A stretch of 64,000 bases of DNA from Actinoplanes sp. TBRC 11911. GTDB taxonomy: Bacteria; Actinomycetota; Actinomycetes; Mycobacteriales; Micromonosporaceae. Shown here piece by piece: positions 30,106-38,589 of this stretch (position 1 is its first letter; each line of letters opens with the position of its first letter). Where the stretch lies: positions 186,001 through 250,000 of the forward strand of contig NZ_JABBNC010000002.1 of NCBI RefSeq assembly GCF_012933445.1, read 5' to 3'. Both the position numbers and the translations under genes were made by a program. Below the pieces are notes generated by a model. The model saw nothing but the letters and a program-made list of their open reading frames with translations. It was not told the DNA's origin and did no database searches.

Positions 30106-30305
30106 GAGGCGCGATGCTCAGCAGGGACGACACCCCGAGCAACCCTCTCCCCACGCCGAGCCGCTCTAATCAGGGCATTCGTCACCCTGCGCAATCCGAC
30201 GGGTACGGGAATGGCGTTGCACAGCGTCACCAAAAACGGTCTAAGCTGTCGCGCGTCGCGGAAACCCGACAAAGAAACATCTCTGCCCAAGAACTGGAAG
30301 CCGAC

Positions 30306-31562
30306 GTGACTACTGCTCTGACGGAGCCCGAAGGGGCCCAGACGGAGTGGCCCGGGCCGCTGCCCGGCGCCGAACCCCTGCCCGGCCAGCTCGACCGCTG
30401 GCTCGCCTCCCGAGGCGCGGAGCTGGTAGCGATTCGGCGGCATATTCACGCGCATCCGGAACGCTCGAACCATGAGTTCGAGACCGCCGCACTGGTCGCC
30501 CGCGAGCTCGCGGTCGCCGGCCTCACGCCGCAGATGCTGCCCAAGGGCAACGGTCTGATCTGCGACATCGGCGAGGGGGACCGGGTGATCGCCTTCCGCG
30601 CCGACCTCGACGCCCTGCCGCTGGCCGACCTCAAGGACGTGCCGTACCGCTCGACGGTGGAGAACGTGGCGCACGCCTGCGGCCACGACGTGCACACCAC
30701 GATCATGCTCGGCCTCGGTCTCGCGCTGGCCCAGCTCGCCGAGCGCGGTGAGCTGCCCGGCCGGGTCCGGCTGATCTTCCAGCCCGCCGAGGAGACGTTC
30801 CCGTCCGGCGCGCCCCAGGTGGTCGCGTCCGGTGCGCTGAAGGACGTCGCCGCGATCTTCGCGCTGCACTGCTACCCGCAGCTGCCGGCCGGCCTGGTCG
30901 GGGTCCGGTCCGGACCGTTCACCGCGGCCGCCGACACGGTCGAGGTCAAGCTGACCGGCCCGGGCGGCCACACCGCCCGCCCGCACCTGACCGCCGACCT
31001 GGTGAACGCGCTGGCGCGGGTCATCGTCGACGTGCCCGCGCTGCTCGACCGGCGGATCGACCCGCGCGCCGGCGTCTCCATGGTGTGGGGCTCGGTGCAC
31101 GCGGGGCAGGCGTTCAACGCCATCCCCGGCGAGGGCGAGGCCCGGGGCACGGTCCGGATCCTCAACCGGGAGGCCTGGCGGCAGGCGCCCGAGCTGGTCA
31201 CCCAGCTGATCAAGGACGTGGTCGCGCCGACCGGCGCCCAGGTCGAGGTGGGCTACGCCCGCGGCGTGCCGCCGGTGATCAACGACCGGATGGCGTCCGC
31301 GGTGGTCGCCGCCGCCGCCGGTGCCGCGCTCGGCTCCGACCGGGTGGTCGAGGCCGAGATCAGCATGGGCGGCGAGGACTTCGCGTTCTACCTCGACCAC
31401 GTGCCCGGCGCGATGATCCGGCTCGGCACCGCCACGCCGGGCTCGGACGAGAAGCGTGACCTGCACCAGGGCGACTTCGACGTGGACGAGAACTGCATCG
31501 GCTACGGCCTGCGCGTCATGGTGCACACCGCGCTGGCCGCGCTGTCGACCGCGGCGTTCTAG
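30306..31562 (+). CDS. M20 family amidohydrolase
   Basis: This metal-dependent amidohydrolase of the IAA-amino acid/hippurate hydrolase type has 418 residues from GTG 30306. Metal-ligand motifs are FRADLDALPL, HACGHDVH and QPAEET. GGHTARPH lies in the dimerisation domain and MGGEDFAFYL near the C-terminus. The frame is open upstream to ATG 30114, which has a perfect ribosome-binding site. The extra 64 residues are Ser/Gln/Arg-rich, and most of the corresponding codons lack the usual G/C third base. TTGCAC (30217) and TAAGCT (30242) could be promoter boxes inside that stretch. I therefore prefer 30306, with the long form as an alternative. The substrate is unknown. Confidence 0.82.
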   Translation: MTTALTEPEGAQTEWPGPLPGAEPLPGQLDRWLASRGAELVAIRRHIHAHPERSNHEFETAALVARELAVAGLTPQMLPKGNGLICDIGEGDRVIAFRADLDALPLADLKDVPYRSTVENVAHACGHDVHTTIMLGLGLALAQLAERGELPGRVRLIFQPAEETFPSGAPQVVASGALKDVAAIFALHCYPQLPAGLVGVRSGPFTAAADTVEVKLTGPGGHTARPHLTADLVNALARVIVDVPALLDRRIDPRAGVSMVWGSVHAGQAFNAIPGEGEARGTVRILNREAWRQAPELVTQLIKDVVAPTGAQVEVGYARGVPPVINDRMASAVVAAAAGAALGSDRVVEAEISMGGEDFAFYLDHVPGAMIRLGTATPGSDEKRDLHQGDFDVDENCIGYGLRVMVHTALAALSTAAF

Positions 31563-32512
31563 CCCTGATCCGGCCCGTCCGCCTTCTGAACGGTGGCCGG
31601 CGGGCCGGCCGGGACCAATGCCGGCTTTCCCGGCCGGGCCCGGCGGATCAGCCACCACACGAGCAACGCCGGCACCCCGATCGCGAGCACCCACGGCAGC
31701 ACGGCGCCCAGCACGGTCAGCACCACCGCCAGCGAGCTGACCAGCGCCTTCCATCCGCCGGCGAGCCCGCCCAGGAAACCCGCCGGTCCGTCGTCCGCCT
31801 TGAGCACGGCGGCCTGCGGCCCGAGCAGCGTCACCGTGATCGTGGACAGCGCCGTCAGGTCGGCCAGGTGGCGCTTCTTGGCCTGCAGCGACGCCAGATC
31901 CGACTCGCGGGTCGCCACCTCTTTCTCCAGCATCACCAGGTCGTTCAGCGACTTCGCCTGGGCCAGCAGCCGGCGCCCGCTGTCCACCCGGGCCTGCTGC
32001 ACCGTGATCCGGGCGTCCAGGTCGACGGTCTGCTCGGTGACGTCCTCGGTGCTGATCTGGCGCTGCTCCTCGGTGCCGCTGAGCTGCTTGGCCAGCTGGT
32101 CGACGAAGGCGGTGAACTTGGCGGCCGGCACCCGCAGCTCCATGGTCGCGGTGTCCGCGCCGCTGCCGCCGCTGCTGCGGTTGTCCCCGCCGACGTAGCC
32201 GCCGGCCGTCTGGACGATCCCGCTGGTCTGGCTCGCCGCGGCGTTGACGTCCTGCACGCGTACCGAAAGGGAGCCGCGATAGATGATGGAGCGCTGGTCG
32301 ACGCTGAGATCCGGCGCCTGCGCCGGGGTGTCCTTGCCCTCGGCGGCACCCTGCGCCGTATCGACGCCGGCGGCCGGCGCCTCCGGCATGGCGTTCGAGA
32401 CACCGGCCCCGGAGGAGGCGGCCTGATCGGTCTGGCCGTTGCCGGTGCAACCGCCGACGAGCAATCCCACGATCAGAGCGGTACTCACTAATAGGATTCG
32501 GTGTGCACGCAT
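31559..32512 (-). CDS. DUF4349 lipoprotein
   Basis: This 317-residue predicted lipoprotein has a signal peptide (LLVSTALIVGLLVGGC, lipobox Cys near 22), an N-terminal disordered segment, and a DUF4349 domain with RSIIYRGSLSVRV, GGYVGGDN, MELRVPAAKF. A coiled coil follows (DARITVQQARVDSGRRLLAQ to EKEVATRESDLASLQAKK), then one C-terminal TM helix (AVLPWVLAIGVPALLVWWLI) and a short basic tail. ATG 32512 has GGGAG just upstream; ATG 32524 is possible. A longer open frame back to 33151 is a shadow of the MBL gene. It is probably an envelope protein; function unknown. It overlaps the amidohydrolase by 4 nt, tail-to-tail. Confidence 0.85.
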   Translation of the reverse strand: MRAHRILLVSTALIVGLLVGGCTGNGQTDQAASSGAGVSNAMPEAPAAGVDTAQGAAEGKDTPAQAPDLSVDQRSIIYRGSLSVRVQDVNAAASQTSGIVQTAGGYVGGDNRSSGGSGADTATMELRVPAAKFTAFVDQLAKQLSGTEEQRQISTEDVTEQTVDLDARITVQQARVDSGRRLLAQAKSLNDLVMLEKEVATRESDLASLQAKKRHLADLTALSTITVTLLGPQAAVLKADDGPAGFLGGLAGGWKALVSSLAVVLTVLGAVLPWVLAIGVPALLVWWLIRRARPGKPALVPAGPPATVQKADGPDQG

Positions 32513-32620
32513 GGTTTCTCCCATCCCCGTGAAGGCGTGCCGGTGGGACGTGCGCCGGAACCGGATCGGTTCCGGCCGAACGTGGGAGAAGTGGTCACGA
32601 ATTGGCAGCGGAGGGGTCCC

Positions 32621-33256
32621 GTGCAGATCACGAAGTTCTCGCATTCCTGTGTACGCGTCGAGGGAGCCGGCGTGCTCGTCCTCGATCCCGGCGTGTGGAG
32701 CGAACAGTCCGCACTGGACGGAGCGGACGCCGTACTGATCACCCACCAGCACGCCGACCACGTGAACGTGGACGCGGTCACCGAGGCGGCCGCCCGGCAG
32801 CCCGGCCTGCGGGTCTACGCGCACGCCGACGTCCTGGCGACGCTGCCCGCGATCGGCAGCGCCGGCACGGCGATCGATCCCGGCCAGGAACTGGAGGTGG
32901 CCGGCTACCGGGTACGCACCTCGGGCGGCGAGCACGCGGTGATCCATCCGGACATCCCGGTCATCCCGAACGTGGCAGTGCTGGTCAGCGACGACTCCGG
33001 TAACTTCTTCCATCCCGGTGACTCGTTCACCGTTCCGGAGGACACCGAGGTGGACACGCTCTTCGTTCCGTTGAACGCTCCGTGGATGAAGGTGTCCGAA
33101 GCGATCGACTTCGTCCGGGCGATCCACCCCCGCCGCGCCTACGCCCTGCACGACGGGCTGCTCAACGACACCGGCGCGGGCCTGTACGGCTCGTTGCTGG
33201 AGCGTCTCGGCGGCACGACGTACAAGCGGCTCGCGCCCGGCACCACGATCGACTGA
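32621..33256 (+). CDS. MBL-fold metal-dependent hydrolase
   Basis: This 211-residue metallo-beta-lactamase-fold protein has the metal motif THQHADHV near residue 47-54, a later Asp in HPGDSF and a final His in YALHDG. This is the UlaG-like subgroup, acting on an unknown substrate. GTG 32621 is preceded by GGAGGGG at 32610-32616 and is preferred over an upstream open stretch to 32501 that overlaps the divergent lipoprotein start. The next gene begins 2 nt after the stop. Confidence 0.85.
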   Translation: MQITKFSHSCVRVEGAGVLVLDPGVWSEQSALDGADAVLITHQHADHVNVDAVTEAAARQPGLRVYAHADVLATLPAIGSAGTAIDPGQELEVAGYRVRTSGGEHAVIHPDIPVIPNVAVLVSDDSGNFFHPGDSFTVPEDTEVDTLFVPLNAPWMKVSEAIDFVRAIHPRRAYALHDGLLNDTGAGLYGSLLERLGGTTYKRLAPGTTID

Positions 33257-33258
33257 CC

Positions 33259-34149
33259 GTGCCCAGCGCGACCGACCAGATCATCCAGCGGCTGTACGAG
33301 GCGCCGCCGGACGGCTTCGTCGCGGCCCGCACCGCCGCGATCGACGACGCCCGCAAGTCCGGCGACAAGGCCACCGCGAAACGGCTCGCCGCGCTCAAGA
33401 AGCCCACGGTGGCCGCCTGGGTCGTCAATCTGCTGGCACTGCGCCGGCCCGAGATGATCGACCAGCTCGTCGAGCTCTCCGCGTCGCTGCGCCAGGCTCA
33501 GCGCGGTCTGCAGGGCTCCGCGCTGCGCGAGCTCACCGCGCAGCGCCGCCAGGTGGTGTCCGCCCTGGTCGCGGCCGCCCGCGAGCTGGCCCAGGCGGAG
33601 GAGCCGGCGACCAAGCTGCCGCTGGGCGAGGTGGAGGCGACGCTGACCGCGGCCCTGGCCGAACCGGACATCGCCGCGCAGGTGCGCACCGGCCGGCTGA
33701 TCCGGGCCGCGAACTACGCCGGTTTCGGTGAGGTGCCGAAGCCCCGGTTGCGGCTGGTGACGGATGAGGCCGCCGAGGAGGCCGAGGTCGTCGCTTTCCC
33801 CCAGCAGCCAGCCCGGGAACCGGCCGCCGCCGACCGCCGCCGCCGGGAACGGGAGAAGCGCGAGCGTGAACTGCGCCGGGAGCTGAGTGCCGCGCAGTCC
33901 GCCGAACGCCGCGCCGACGAGCAGCTGGAACGCGCCGAGACCGCCGAGCGCGACGCCGGGCACCTGGTCGAGGACCTCGACAACGAGCTCGCCGAGCTGG
34001 AGCGCCGCCGCACCGAGGCACAGGCCGACGTGGCCCGCCGCAAGCAGGCGCGGCGCACGGCGGAACGGGAGGCCGCGGCGGCCCGGCGCCGGGTCGGCGA
34101 TGTCCAGGCCGCGCTCGAGGACCTCGAGCCCGCGGACGAGTCGGATTGA
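33259..34149 (+). CDS. Coiled-coil hypothetical protein
   Basis: This is a 296-residue protein of unknown function starting 2 nt after the MBL gene, so likely co-transcribed. Residues 1-170 are helical (QIIQRLYEAPPDGFVAARTA, KKPTVAAWVVNLLA, ELAQAEEPATKLPLGEVEATL). Residues 195-285 form a very charged Arg/Glu coiled coil. No TM or signal is seen. Proteins of this shape are widespread in actinobacteria without assigned function. The GTG at 33259 is the first start after the MBL stop in this frame. Confidence 0.78.
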   Translation: MPSATDQIIQRLYEAPPDGFVAARTAAIDDARKSGDKATAKRLAALKKPTVAAWVVNLLALRRPEMIDQLVELSASLRQAQRGLQGSALRELTAQRRQVVSALVAAARELAQAEEPATKLPLGEVEATLTAALAEPDIAAQVRTGRLIRAANYAGFGEVPKPRLRLVTDEAAEEAEVVAFPQQPAREPAAADRRRREREKRERELRRELSAAQSAERRADEQLERAETAERDAGHLVEDLDNELAELERRRTEAQADVARRKQARRTAEREAAAARRRVGDVQAALEDLEPADESD

Positions 34150-34215
34150 CCGGAATAGTCTTCCTCCTCGGGAAGAAAATTTTCCAGAACCCGTCTGCGG
34201 GAGCAGAATCGGCGC

Positions 34216-34953
34216 GTGACCCCCGAACAGGCTGCCGCCAACGCCAGGACGGGACTCGCCACGATCATTGGTGCCTTCGCCGAGTCGCCGCAGACGTTGC
34301 GCCGTGCGCGCCTGCTCGGGCTCTCCGGCTGGGCGTACCACGTGTCGGCGCGGGCCGGAGCCCTGGGCGATGTCCGCCCCGAGACGGTGGCCGCGGCCAT
34401 CGGTTTCATCGCGCCGGAGGCCGTTGTGGACGGCTGGGAGGCGACCGCCAAGAGCTCCGCACCCATGGAGGTCGCCACCTGGCACCTGCATGAGCTCTGC
34501 ACGTGGGGGGCCGACCAGATCGGCGGCTTCCCCCGGCTCACCCGGCTGCTCGAGCTGGCCCGCCGGGTCGTGGACGCGGTCGACTGCGCCGGGCTGCCGT
34601 TGTTTGCCGCGTGGCGGGCCATGCCGGTGCCCGACCAGGCGCCCGGCGCGCAGGCCGCGGTGCTGCTGCACCTGCTGCACGAGCAGCGGCTCGGCGTGCA
34701 CGTGGTCGCGGTCCGGGCCAGCGGGCTGTCCCCGCTGCAGGCGATCATCGCGGGTCCGGAGGGGGAGACCGGCGCTGTCGCATTCGGCTGGCAGCCGCCC
34801 TACCCGGCGGCCGGCCCGATCGTCCGGCGGCTCATGTGGGCCGACTCGGTGGCCGACGCGCTGGCCGGGCAGGCGTACGGGACGCTGGACACGGCCGAGC
34901 GGGTGGAGCTGGCCGGGCTGCTGGAGTCGCTGACCCACCGGCTCACCCGGTGA
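34216..34953 (+). CDS. SCO6745-like protein
   Basis: This 245-residue helical protein resembles the actinobacterial SCO6745 family, as I recall it: a repeated N-terminal helical half (LLGLSGWAYHVSARAGALGDV, AAAIGFIAPEAVVDGW) and a C-terminal half (WHLHELCTWGADQIGGFPRL, DALAGQAYGTLDTAERVELAGLL). Conserved His/Trp residues sit in WHLHE. The family's activity is not known to me. It stands alone, with a 10-bp palindrome (GAAAATTTTC, 34173-34182) in the 66-nt leader that could be an operator. Confidence 0.65.
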   Translation: MTPEQAAANARTGLATIIGAFAESPQTLRRARLLGLSGWAYHVSARAGALGDVRPETVAAAIGFIAPEAVVDGWEATAKSSAPMEVATWHLHELCTWGADQIGGFPRLTRLLELARRVVDAVDCAGLPLFAAWRAMPVPDQAPGAQAAVLLHLLHEQRLGVHVVAVRASGLSPLQAIIAGPEGETGAVAFGWQPPYPAAGPIVRRLMWADSVADALAGQAYGTLDTAERVELAGLLESLTHRLTR

Positions 34954-34957
34954 CCCG

Positions 34958-35419
34958 TCAGACCTCCGGCGAGGACGTACGCGTCGGGCGGTGACGAAGG
35001 TCGTCGACGTAGTCGTCCGGGGCGCCCGCCTTCTCCGCGGCGTTCGCGATCTCGGACAGATACCACGCCGTGGGCAGCCCACCCTCGTAGCCGTCGTAGA
35101 CGTACACCCACGCGCTGAACTCGCCCTCGAGGGTCAGCACACGCACGGTGAGCTTCTGATACGCGCCCGCGGACACGCCCTCGACCTCGTCGAGCTGGGC
35201 GGCGTCCCACGGGTGCACGTCGTACAGCGAGACGAACACCCGGTCACCGGGCGACTCGACGATCGTGGTGACCGCCCCCTCCCAGCCCATCTCGGCGTCA
35301 CCGGCGAAGGTCAGGCGCCAGCCTTCTATCCAGCCCACCCCCACCATCGGGGAGTGCGGGCAGTAGGCCCGCATGCGGGCCGGGTCGAGGTTTGAGCCGT
35401 ACGCGGCGTAATGACGCAC
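34958..35419 (-). CDS. Gamma-glutamylcyclotransferase-fold protein
   Basis: This 153-residue protein has the N-terminal HYAAYGSNLDPARM that defines the gamma-glutamylcyclotransferase (AIG2-like) fold. FAGDAEMGWEGAVTTIV, VFVSLYDV and a conserved Glu in LDEVEG follow, and the Glu is the usual general base position. It would release 5-oxoproline from gamma-glutamyl compounds, though many members of this fold have other substrates. GTG 35419 places the YGSN motif near residue 7, as in relatives. The open frame back to 36505 is a shadow of the flavoprotein gene. Confidence 0.85.
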   Translation of the reverse strand: MRHYAAYGSNLDPARMRAYCPHSPMVGVGWIEGWRLTFAGDAEMGWEGAVTTIVESPGDRVFVSLYDVHPWDAAQLDEVEGVSAGAYQKLTVRVLTLEGEFSAWVYVYDGYEGGLPTAWYLSEIANAAEKAGAPDDYVDDLRHRPTRTSSPEV

Positions 35420-35503
35420 GGCGATGACGATAGCCGGATAACGCGGTGGTGGAGAATACAAGAAGTGCGTGTCGGCACAGTTCGACTTAGAGGTGGGAGC
35501 GTC

Positions 35504-36904
35504 GTGAGCCGGATCGTGATCATTGGTGGTGGGCCGGGCGGCTACGAGGCGGCCCTGGTCGCCGCGCAACTCGACGCCGACGTGACGCTGATCGAGGAGG
35601 CCGGTCCCGGCGGGGCGTGCGTGCTGACCGACTGCGTGCCGTCGAAGACCTTCATCGCCAGCTCCGACGTGATGACCGGGTACCGGCACAACGACCACTT
35701 CGGCATCCGCTCGGCCGGCCTCGGCGGGGTCACCGTCGACGCGGTGGCCGTCAACGAGCGGGTCAAGAAGCTGGCGCTGGCGCAGTCCGCGGACATCCAC
35801 GCGAAGCTCGTCAAGGTCGGCGTCGACGTGGTGGCCGGGCGGGCACGGCTCGGCGAGGACACGCTCGGGCACACCCACCAGGTCCTCATCACCCCGGAGG
35901 GCGGCGAGACGTACGCGGTGGACGCCGACACCGTGCTGATCGCCACCGGTGCCACTCCGCGGGTGCTGCCGACCGCGCGACCGGACGGTGTCCGCATCCT
36001 GGACTGGCGGCAGCTCTACGACCTGACCGAGCTCCCGTCCCATCTCGTGGTGATCGGCTCGGGGGTGACCGGCGCCGAGTTCGCGAGCGCCTACCTGGCG
36101 ATGGGCATCAAGGTCACCCTGGTCTCCAGCCGTGAGCGGGTGATGCCGCACGAGGACGCGGACGCCGCGATGGCGATCGAGCGGGTGTTCCGCGACCGCG
36201 GCATGACGATCCTGAGCCAGGCGCGCGGCCGGTCGGTCGTCAACACCGGCGACGGCGTCCTGGTCACGCTCGCCGACGGCCGCGAGATCGAGGCGTCGCA
36301 CGCGCTGATCGCGGTCGGCGCGGTGCCGAACACGGCGTCGCTGGGGCTGAGCGAGTACGGCGTGCAGGTCGGCGACGGCGGCCACGTGACCGTCGACCGG
36401 GTGTCGCGCACGAACGTGCCGGGAATCTACGCGGCCGGCGACTGCACCGGTGTGCTCGCGCTGGCCAGCGTCGCCGCCATGCAGGGCCGGATCGCGATCT
36501 GGCACGCGATGGGCGAGGCGGTGTCACCGCTCCGGCTGCGCACGGTCGCGTCGAACGCGTTCACCGACCCCGAGCTCGCCAACGTCGGGGTCTCGCAGAA
36601 CGACGTCGACAGCGGCCGGGTGCCGGCCCGGCAGGTGATGCTGCCGCTGAGCGGGAACGCGCGCGCCAAGATGTCGGACGTGCACGACGGCTTCGTGAAG
36701 CTGTTCTGCCGCCCGGCGACCGGTCAGATCGTGGGCGGCGTGGTGGTGGCGCCGAAGGCGAGCGAGCTGGTCCTGCCGATCACGATGGCGGTGGAGAACA
36801 ACCTGACCGTGGACCAGCTGGCCCACACGATCACTATCTACCCGTCATTGTCGGGGTCGATCGCGGAAGCGGCGCGTCAGCTGATGCAGCACGAGCTTCA
36901 GTGA
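35504..36904 (+). CDS. LpdA-like NAD(P)H-quinone dehydrogenase (flavoprotein disulfide reductase family)
   Basis: This 466-residue FAD enzyme has GGGPGGYEAAL at the N-terminus, the redox pair in GACVLTDCVPSK (CxxxxC near residues 41-46), a second nucleotide-binding GSGVTGAEFA, and the FAD motif IYAAGDCTG. The C-terminal His-Glu pair of true lipoamide dehydrogenases is absent: the region reads HTITIYPSLSGSIAEAA, as in mycobacterial LpdA (Rv3303c), which reduces quinones. Unlike that protein as I remember it, both redox cysteines are kept here. GTG 35504 has GGGAGC upstream. Confidence 0.87.
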   Translation: MSRIVIIGGGPGGYEAALVAAQLDADVTLIEEAGPGGACVLTDCVPSKTFIASSDVMTGYRHNDHFGIRSAGLGGVTVDAVAVNERVKKLALAQSADIHAKLVKVGVDVVAGRARLGEDTLGHTHQVLITPEGGETYAVDADTVLIATGATPRVLPTARPDGVRILDWRQLYDLTELPSHLVVIGSGVTGAEFASAYLAMGIKVTLVSSRERVMPHEDADAAMAIERVFRDRGMTILSQARGRSVVNTGDGVLVTLADGREIEASHALIAVGAVPNTASLGLSEYGVQVGDGGHVTVDRVSRTNVPGIYAAGDCTGVLALASVAAMQGRIAIWHAMGEAVSPLRLRTVASNAFTDPELANVGVSQNDVDSGRVPARQVMLPLSGNARAKMSDVHDGFVKLFCRPATGQIVGGVVVAPKASELVLPITMAVENNLTVDQLAHTITIYPSLSGSIAEAARQLMQHELQ

Positions 36905-37610
36905 AGTCGTCGCCGCCCGCCGCGAAGGCCTCCATGACCTCGTCCTCGATCTCCTCGACCGCTTCCTTGGTCTTGCGGCCCCCGAAGATCGCCAGGATCC
37001 AGCCGGCCGTACCGAACACGACAGCGGCGGTGGCGGCGATGACGAACAGGCGCCACGCCGACTGGGTCACCGCGGTGCCGCCCACGTGGCCGACCAGGCC
37101 GCCGTACGTCGCCCAGGCGAGCGCGGCCAACCCGTCGTACAGGATGAACTTCTTGACCGGGTAGCCGGTGCGGCCCGCGTGGAAGCCGGCCGCCATCCGG
37201 CCGCCCGGGACGAACCGGCACAGCAGCAGCACGAGCGGGCCGGGCTGGCGCAGGCCGCGGGTGAAACGCTCGGCGGCGCGCTTGGCACGCGACTCGGTGC
37301 GGGGCTGGTCGTCCTTGGGCCCGAACCGGGCGCGAAGCGAACCGAACCTCGTGCTGAACCAGCCGCGGCCGATCCGCCCGGCCGAGGAACGGCCCAGCAG
37401 CAGAGCGATCGCGTCGCCGGTGAACATGCCGAGCGCGCCGATCAGAATCACGAGCGGAAGATTGAGGTTGCCGTAGATCGTCAGGGCACCTGAGGTGATC
37501 ATGATGGCCTGGATCGGCACCACCGGGAACATGGCATCGACGGCTAAGAACCCGAAAAGCGCGAGGTAGGCCCAGGCCGGTGCTGCCATCATGGTCAACA
37601 GTTCGGTCAT
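36834..37610 (-). CDS. DedA family membrane protein
   Basis: This 258-residue membrane protein has the DedA/SNARE-associated pattern: an N-terminal amphipathic segment, the GDAIALLLGR block, and FTRGLRQPGPLVLLLCRFVPGGRMAAGFHAG (spread over about residues 120-150) with the conserved Arg/Pro/Gly residues. Several TM helices and a charged C-terminal tail (EEIEDEVMEAF) follow. Family members act as lipid scramblases/undecaprenyl-phosphate or lipid carriers. ATG 37610 has GAGGTGG upstream. The tail overlaps the convergent flavoprotein gene by 71 nt, which is unusually long. Confidence 0.87.
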   Translation of the reverse strand: MTELLTMMAAPAWAYLALFGFLAVDAMFPVVPIQAIMITSGALTIYGNLNLPLVILIGALGMFTGDAIALLLGRSSAGRIGRGWFSTRFGSLRARFGPKDDQPRTESRAKRAAERFTRGLRQPGPLVLLLCRFVPGGRMAAGFHAGRTGYPVKKFILYDGLAALAWATYGGLVGHVGGTAVTQSAWRLFVIAATAAVVFGTAGWILAIFGGRKTKEAVEEIEDEVMEAFAAGGDDFTEARAASADAPLPRSTPTMTGR

Positions 37611-37828
37611 CGGTAAGGCCACCTCATACGACGTCGGGGCTCCCGACATCATCGGTCAACCCACCTGAGAAAGTGCTGTGTTCAGCATGCGCCCTGATCG
37701 CGCCCTGTAGTGGGTGACAACTGACACGGTACGGACTCGAACCTGGCCGGTTTTGGACACTCAGGCCTCGGGCGTACCGTGAGACTCGCCGGAGACGCCG
37801 GGTCCCCCGTTCTCGGTGTCCCGGTGGC

Positions 37829-37859
37829 GGGCCGTCGGTAGGTCCCGTACCGACGGCCC
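37829..37859. other. Strong hairpin in a divergent intergenic region
   Basis: A perfect 12-bp stem (GGGCCGTCGGTA and complement, 37829-37840 and 37848-37859) with a 7-nt loop lies between the divergent DedA and GNAT genes, 38-68 nt before the GNAT start codon. It cannot terminate either gene, so it may be an attenuator or a leader structure of the GNAT mRNA. Confidence 0.5.
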
Positions 37860-37896
37860 GGCCTGACTCCTCCGAGCGGGCGTAGTCTGCTGGGCC

Positions 37897-38451
37897 GTGC
37901 CCGCTTCGCTGATCCTGCCGGTGCCCCGGATCCAACCGTCCTTCCTCGCGGCGATGGACGAGTACGTCGCCGAAGGTCGTGGCGCGCCCTCCGATCAGAC
38001 CAACGTGGGGCGCGACATCCGGATTTTCGGCGATAAATGGGCAGACGCCGCTGAATTCAGGCACTTTGTGGATTCCGTACGCCTGCAGGCGTTCGAGGAC
38101 ACGCCACGGCCCTCGACGTTCGTGCCGACGACGACGCTGTGGTGGGTGGACGGCGACGAGTATCTGGGCCGGGTGACGATTCGGCACCGGCTCGCGCCCC
38201 GGGGGATCGGCGAACGAAACGGCCACATCGGATACGACGTACGCCCGTCGGCCCGCCGAAAGGGACACGCCACCGCGATGCTCGCCGCGGCCCGTCCGTG
38301 GGCCGCGGAGGTGGGGCTGTTCCGGGCGTTGATCACGTGCGACGTGCTCAATGAGCCGTCCCGCCGGGTCATCGAGACGAACGGCGGAGTCTTTATCGAC
38401 CGCTTGGACGAGAAGCTGCGCTACTGGCTGCCGGTGTCCGCTACTGGATAG
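37897..38451 (+). CDS. GNAT family N-acetyltransferase
   Basis: This 184-residue protein has a GNAT C-terminal half with GHIGYDVRPSARRKGHATAML, in which the acetyl-CoA loop is RRKGHA near residue 125, followed by ITCDVLNEPSRRVIETNGG. The N-terminal half (AAMDEYVAEGRGAP, FVPTTTLWWVDGDEYLGRVTIRH) matches the YedL/uncharacterised predicted acetyltransferase group. The substrate is unknown. GTG 37897 is the only suitable start. Confidence 0.87.
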   Translation: MPASLILPVPRIQPSFLAAMDEYVAEGRGAPSDQTNVGRDIRIFGDKWADAAEFRHFVDSVRLQAFEDTPRPSTFVPTTTLWWVDGDEYLGRVTIRHRLAPRGIGERNGHIGYDVRPSARRKGHATAMLAAARPWAAEVGLFRALITCDVLNEPSRRVIETNGGVFIDRLDEKLRYWLPVSATG

Positions 38452-38473
38452 CGTCGGCGGCTGAGTCTCCGGT

Positions 38474-38572
38474 CGGCTTCCCGGCCGGCCGGACAGCGCC
38501 GCCGACCGGCTTCTCGGCCGGCCGGACGGCGCCGCCGACCGGCTTCTCGGCCGGCGGGACGGCGCCGCCCGG
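38474..38572. repeat. Three 33-bp tandem repeats after accA
   Basis: A 33-bp unit beginning CGGCTTC occurs at 38474, 38507 and 38540 with few differences. It lies in the 138-bp gap between the accA stop and the convergent GNAT gene. The length is a multiple of three, and one minus-strand frame (38441-38589 region, not the accA frame) would read an 11-residue repeat rich in Gly, Ala, Val, Pro, Glu and Lys. It may be a former C-terminal extension of a protein or a simple minisatellite. Confidence 0.75.
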
Positions 38573-38589
38573 TGCCTGAACGGCCGGCG

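Noticed and set aside
29784-32450. An 888-codon open frame on the minus strand
   Set aside because: It runs antisense across the mutase end, the amidohydrolase and part of the lipoprotein gene. Its amino-acid content (Arg/Gly/Ala/Asp without motifs) is that of a high-GC shadow frame.
34958-36505. A 515-codon minus-strand open frame containing the cyclotransferase
   Set aside because: Only the last 153 codons look coding. The upstream part is antisense to the flavoprotein gene, so the gene was trimmed to 34958-35419.
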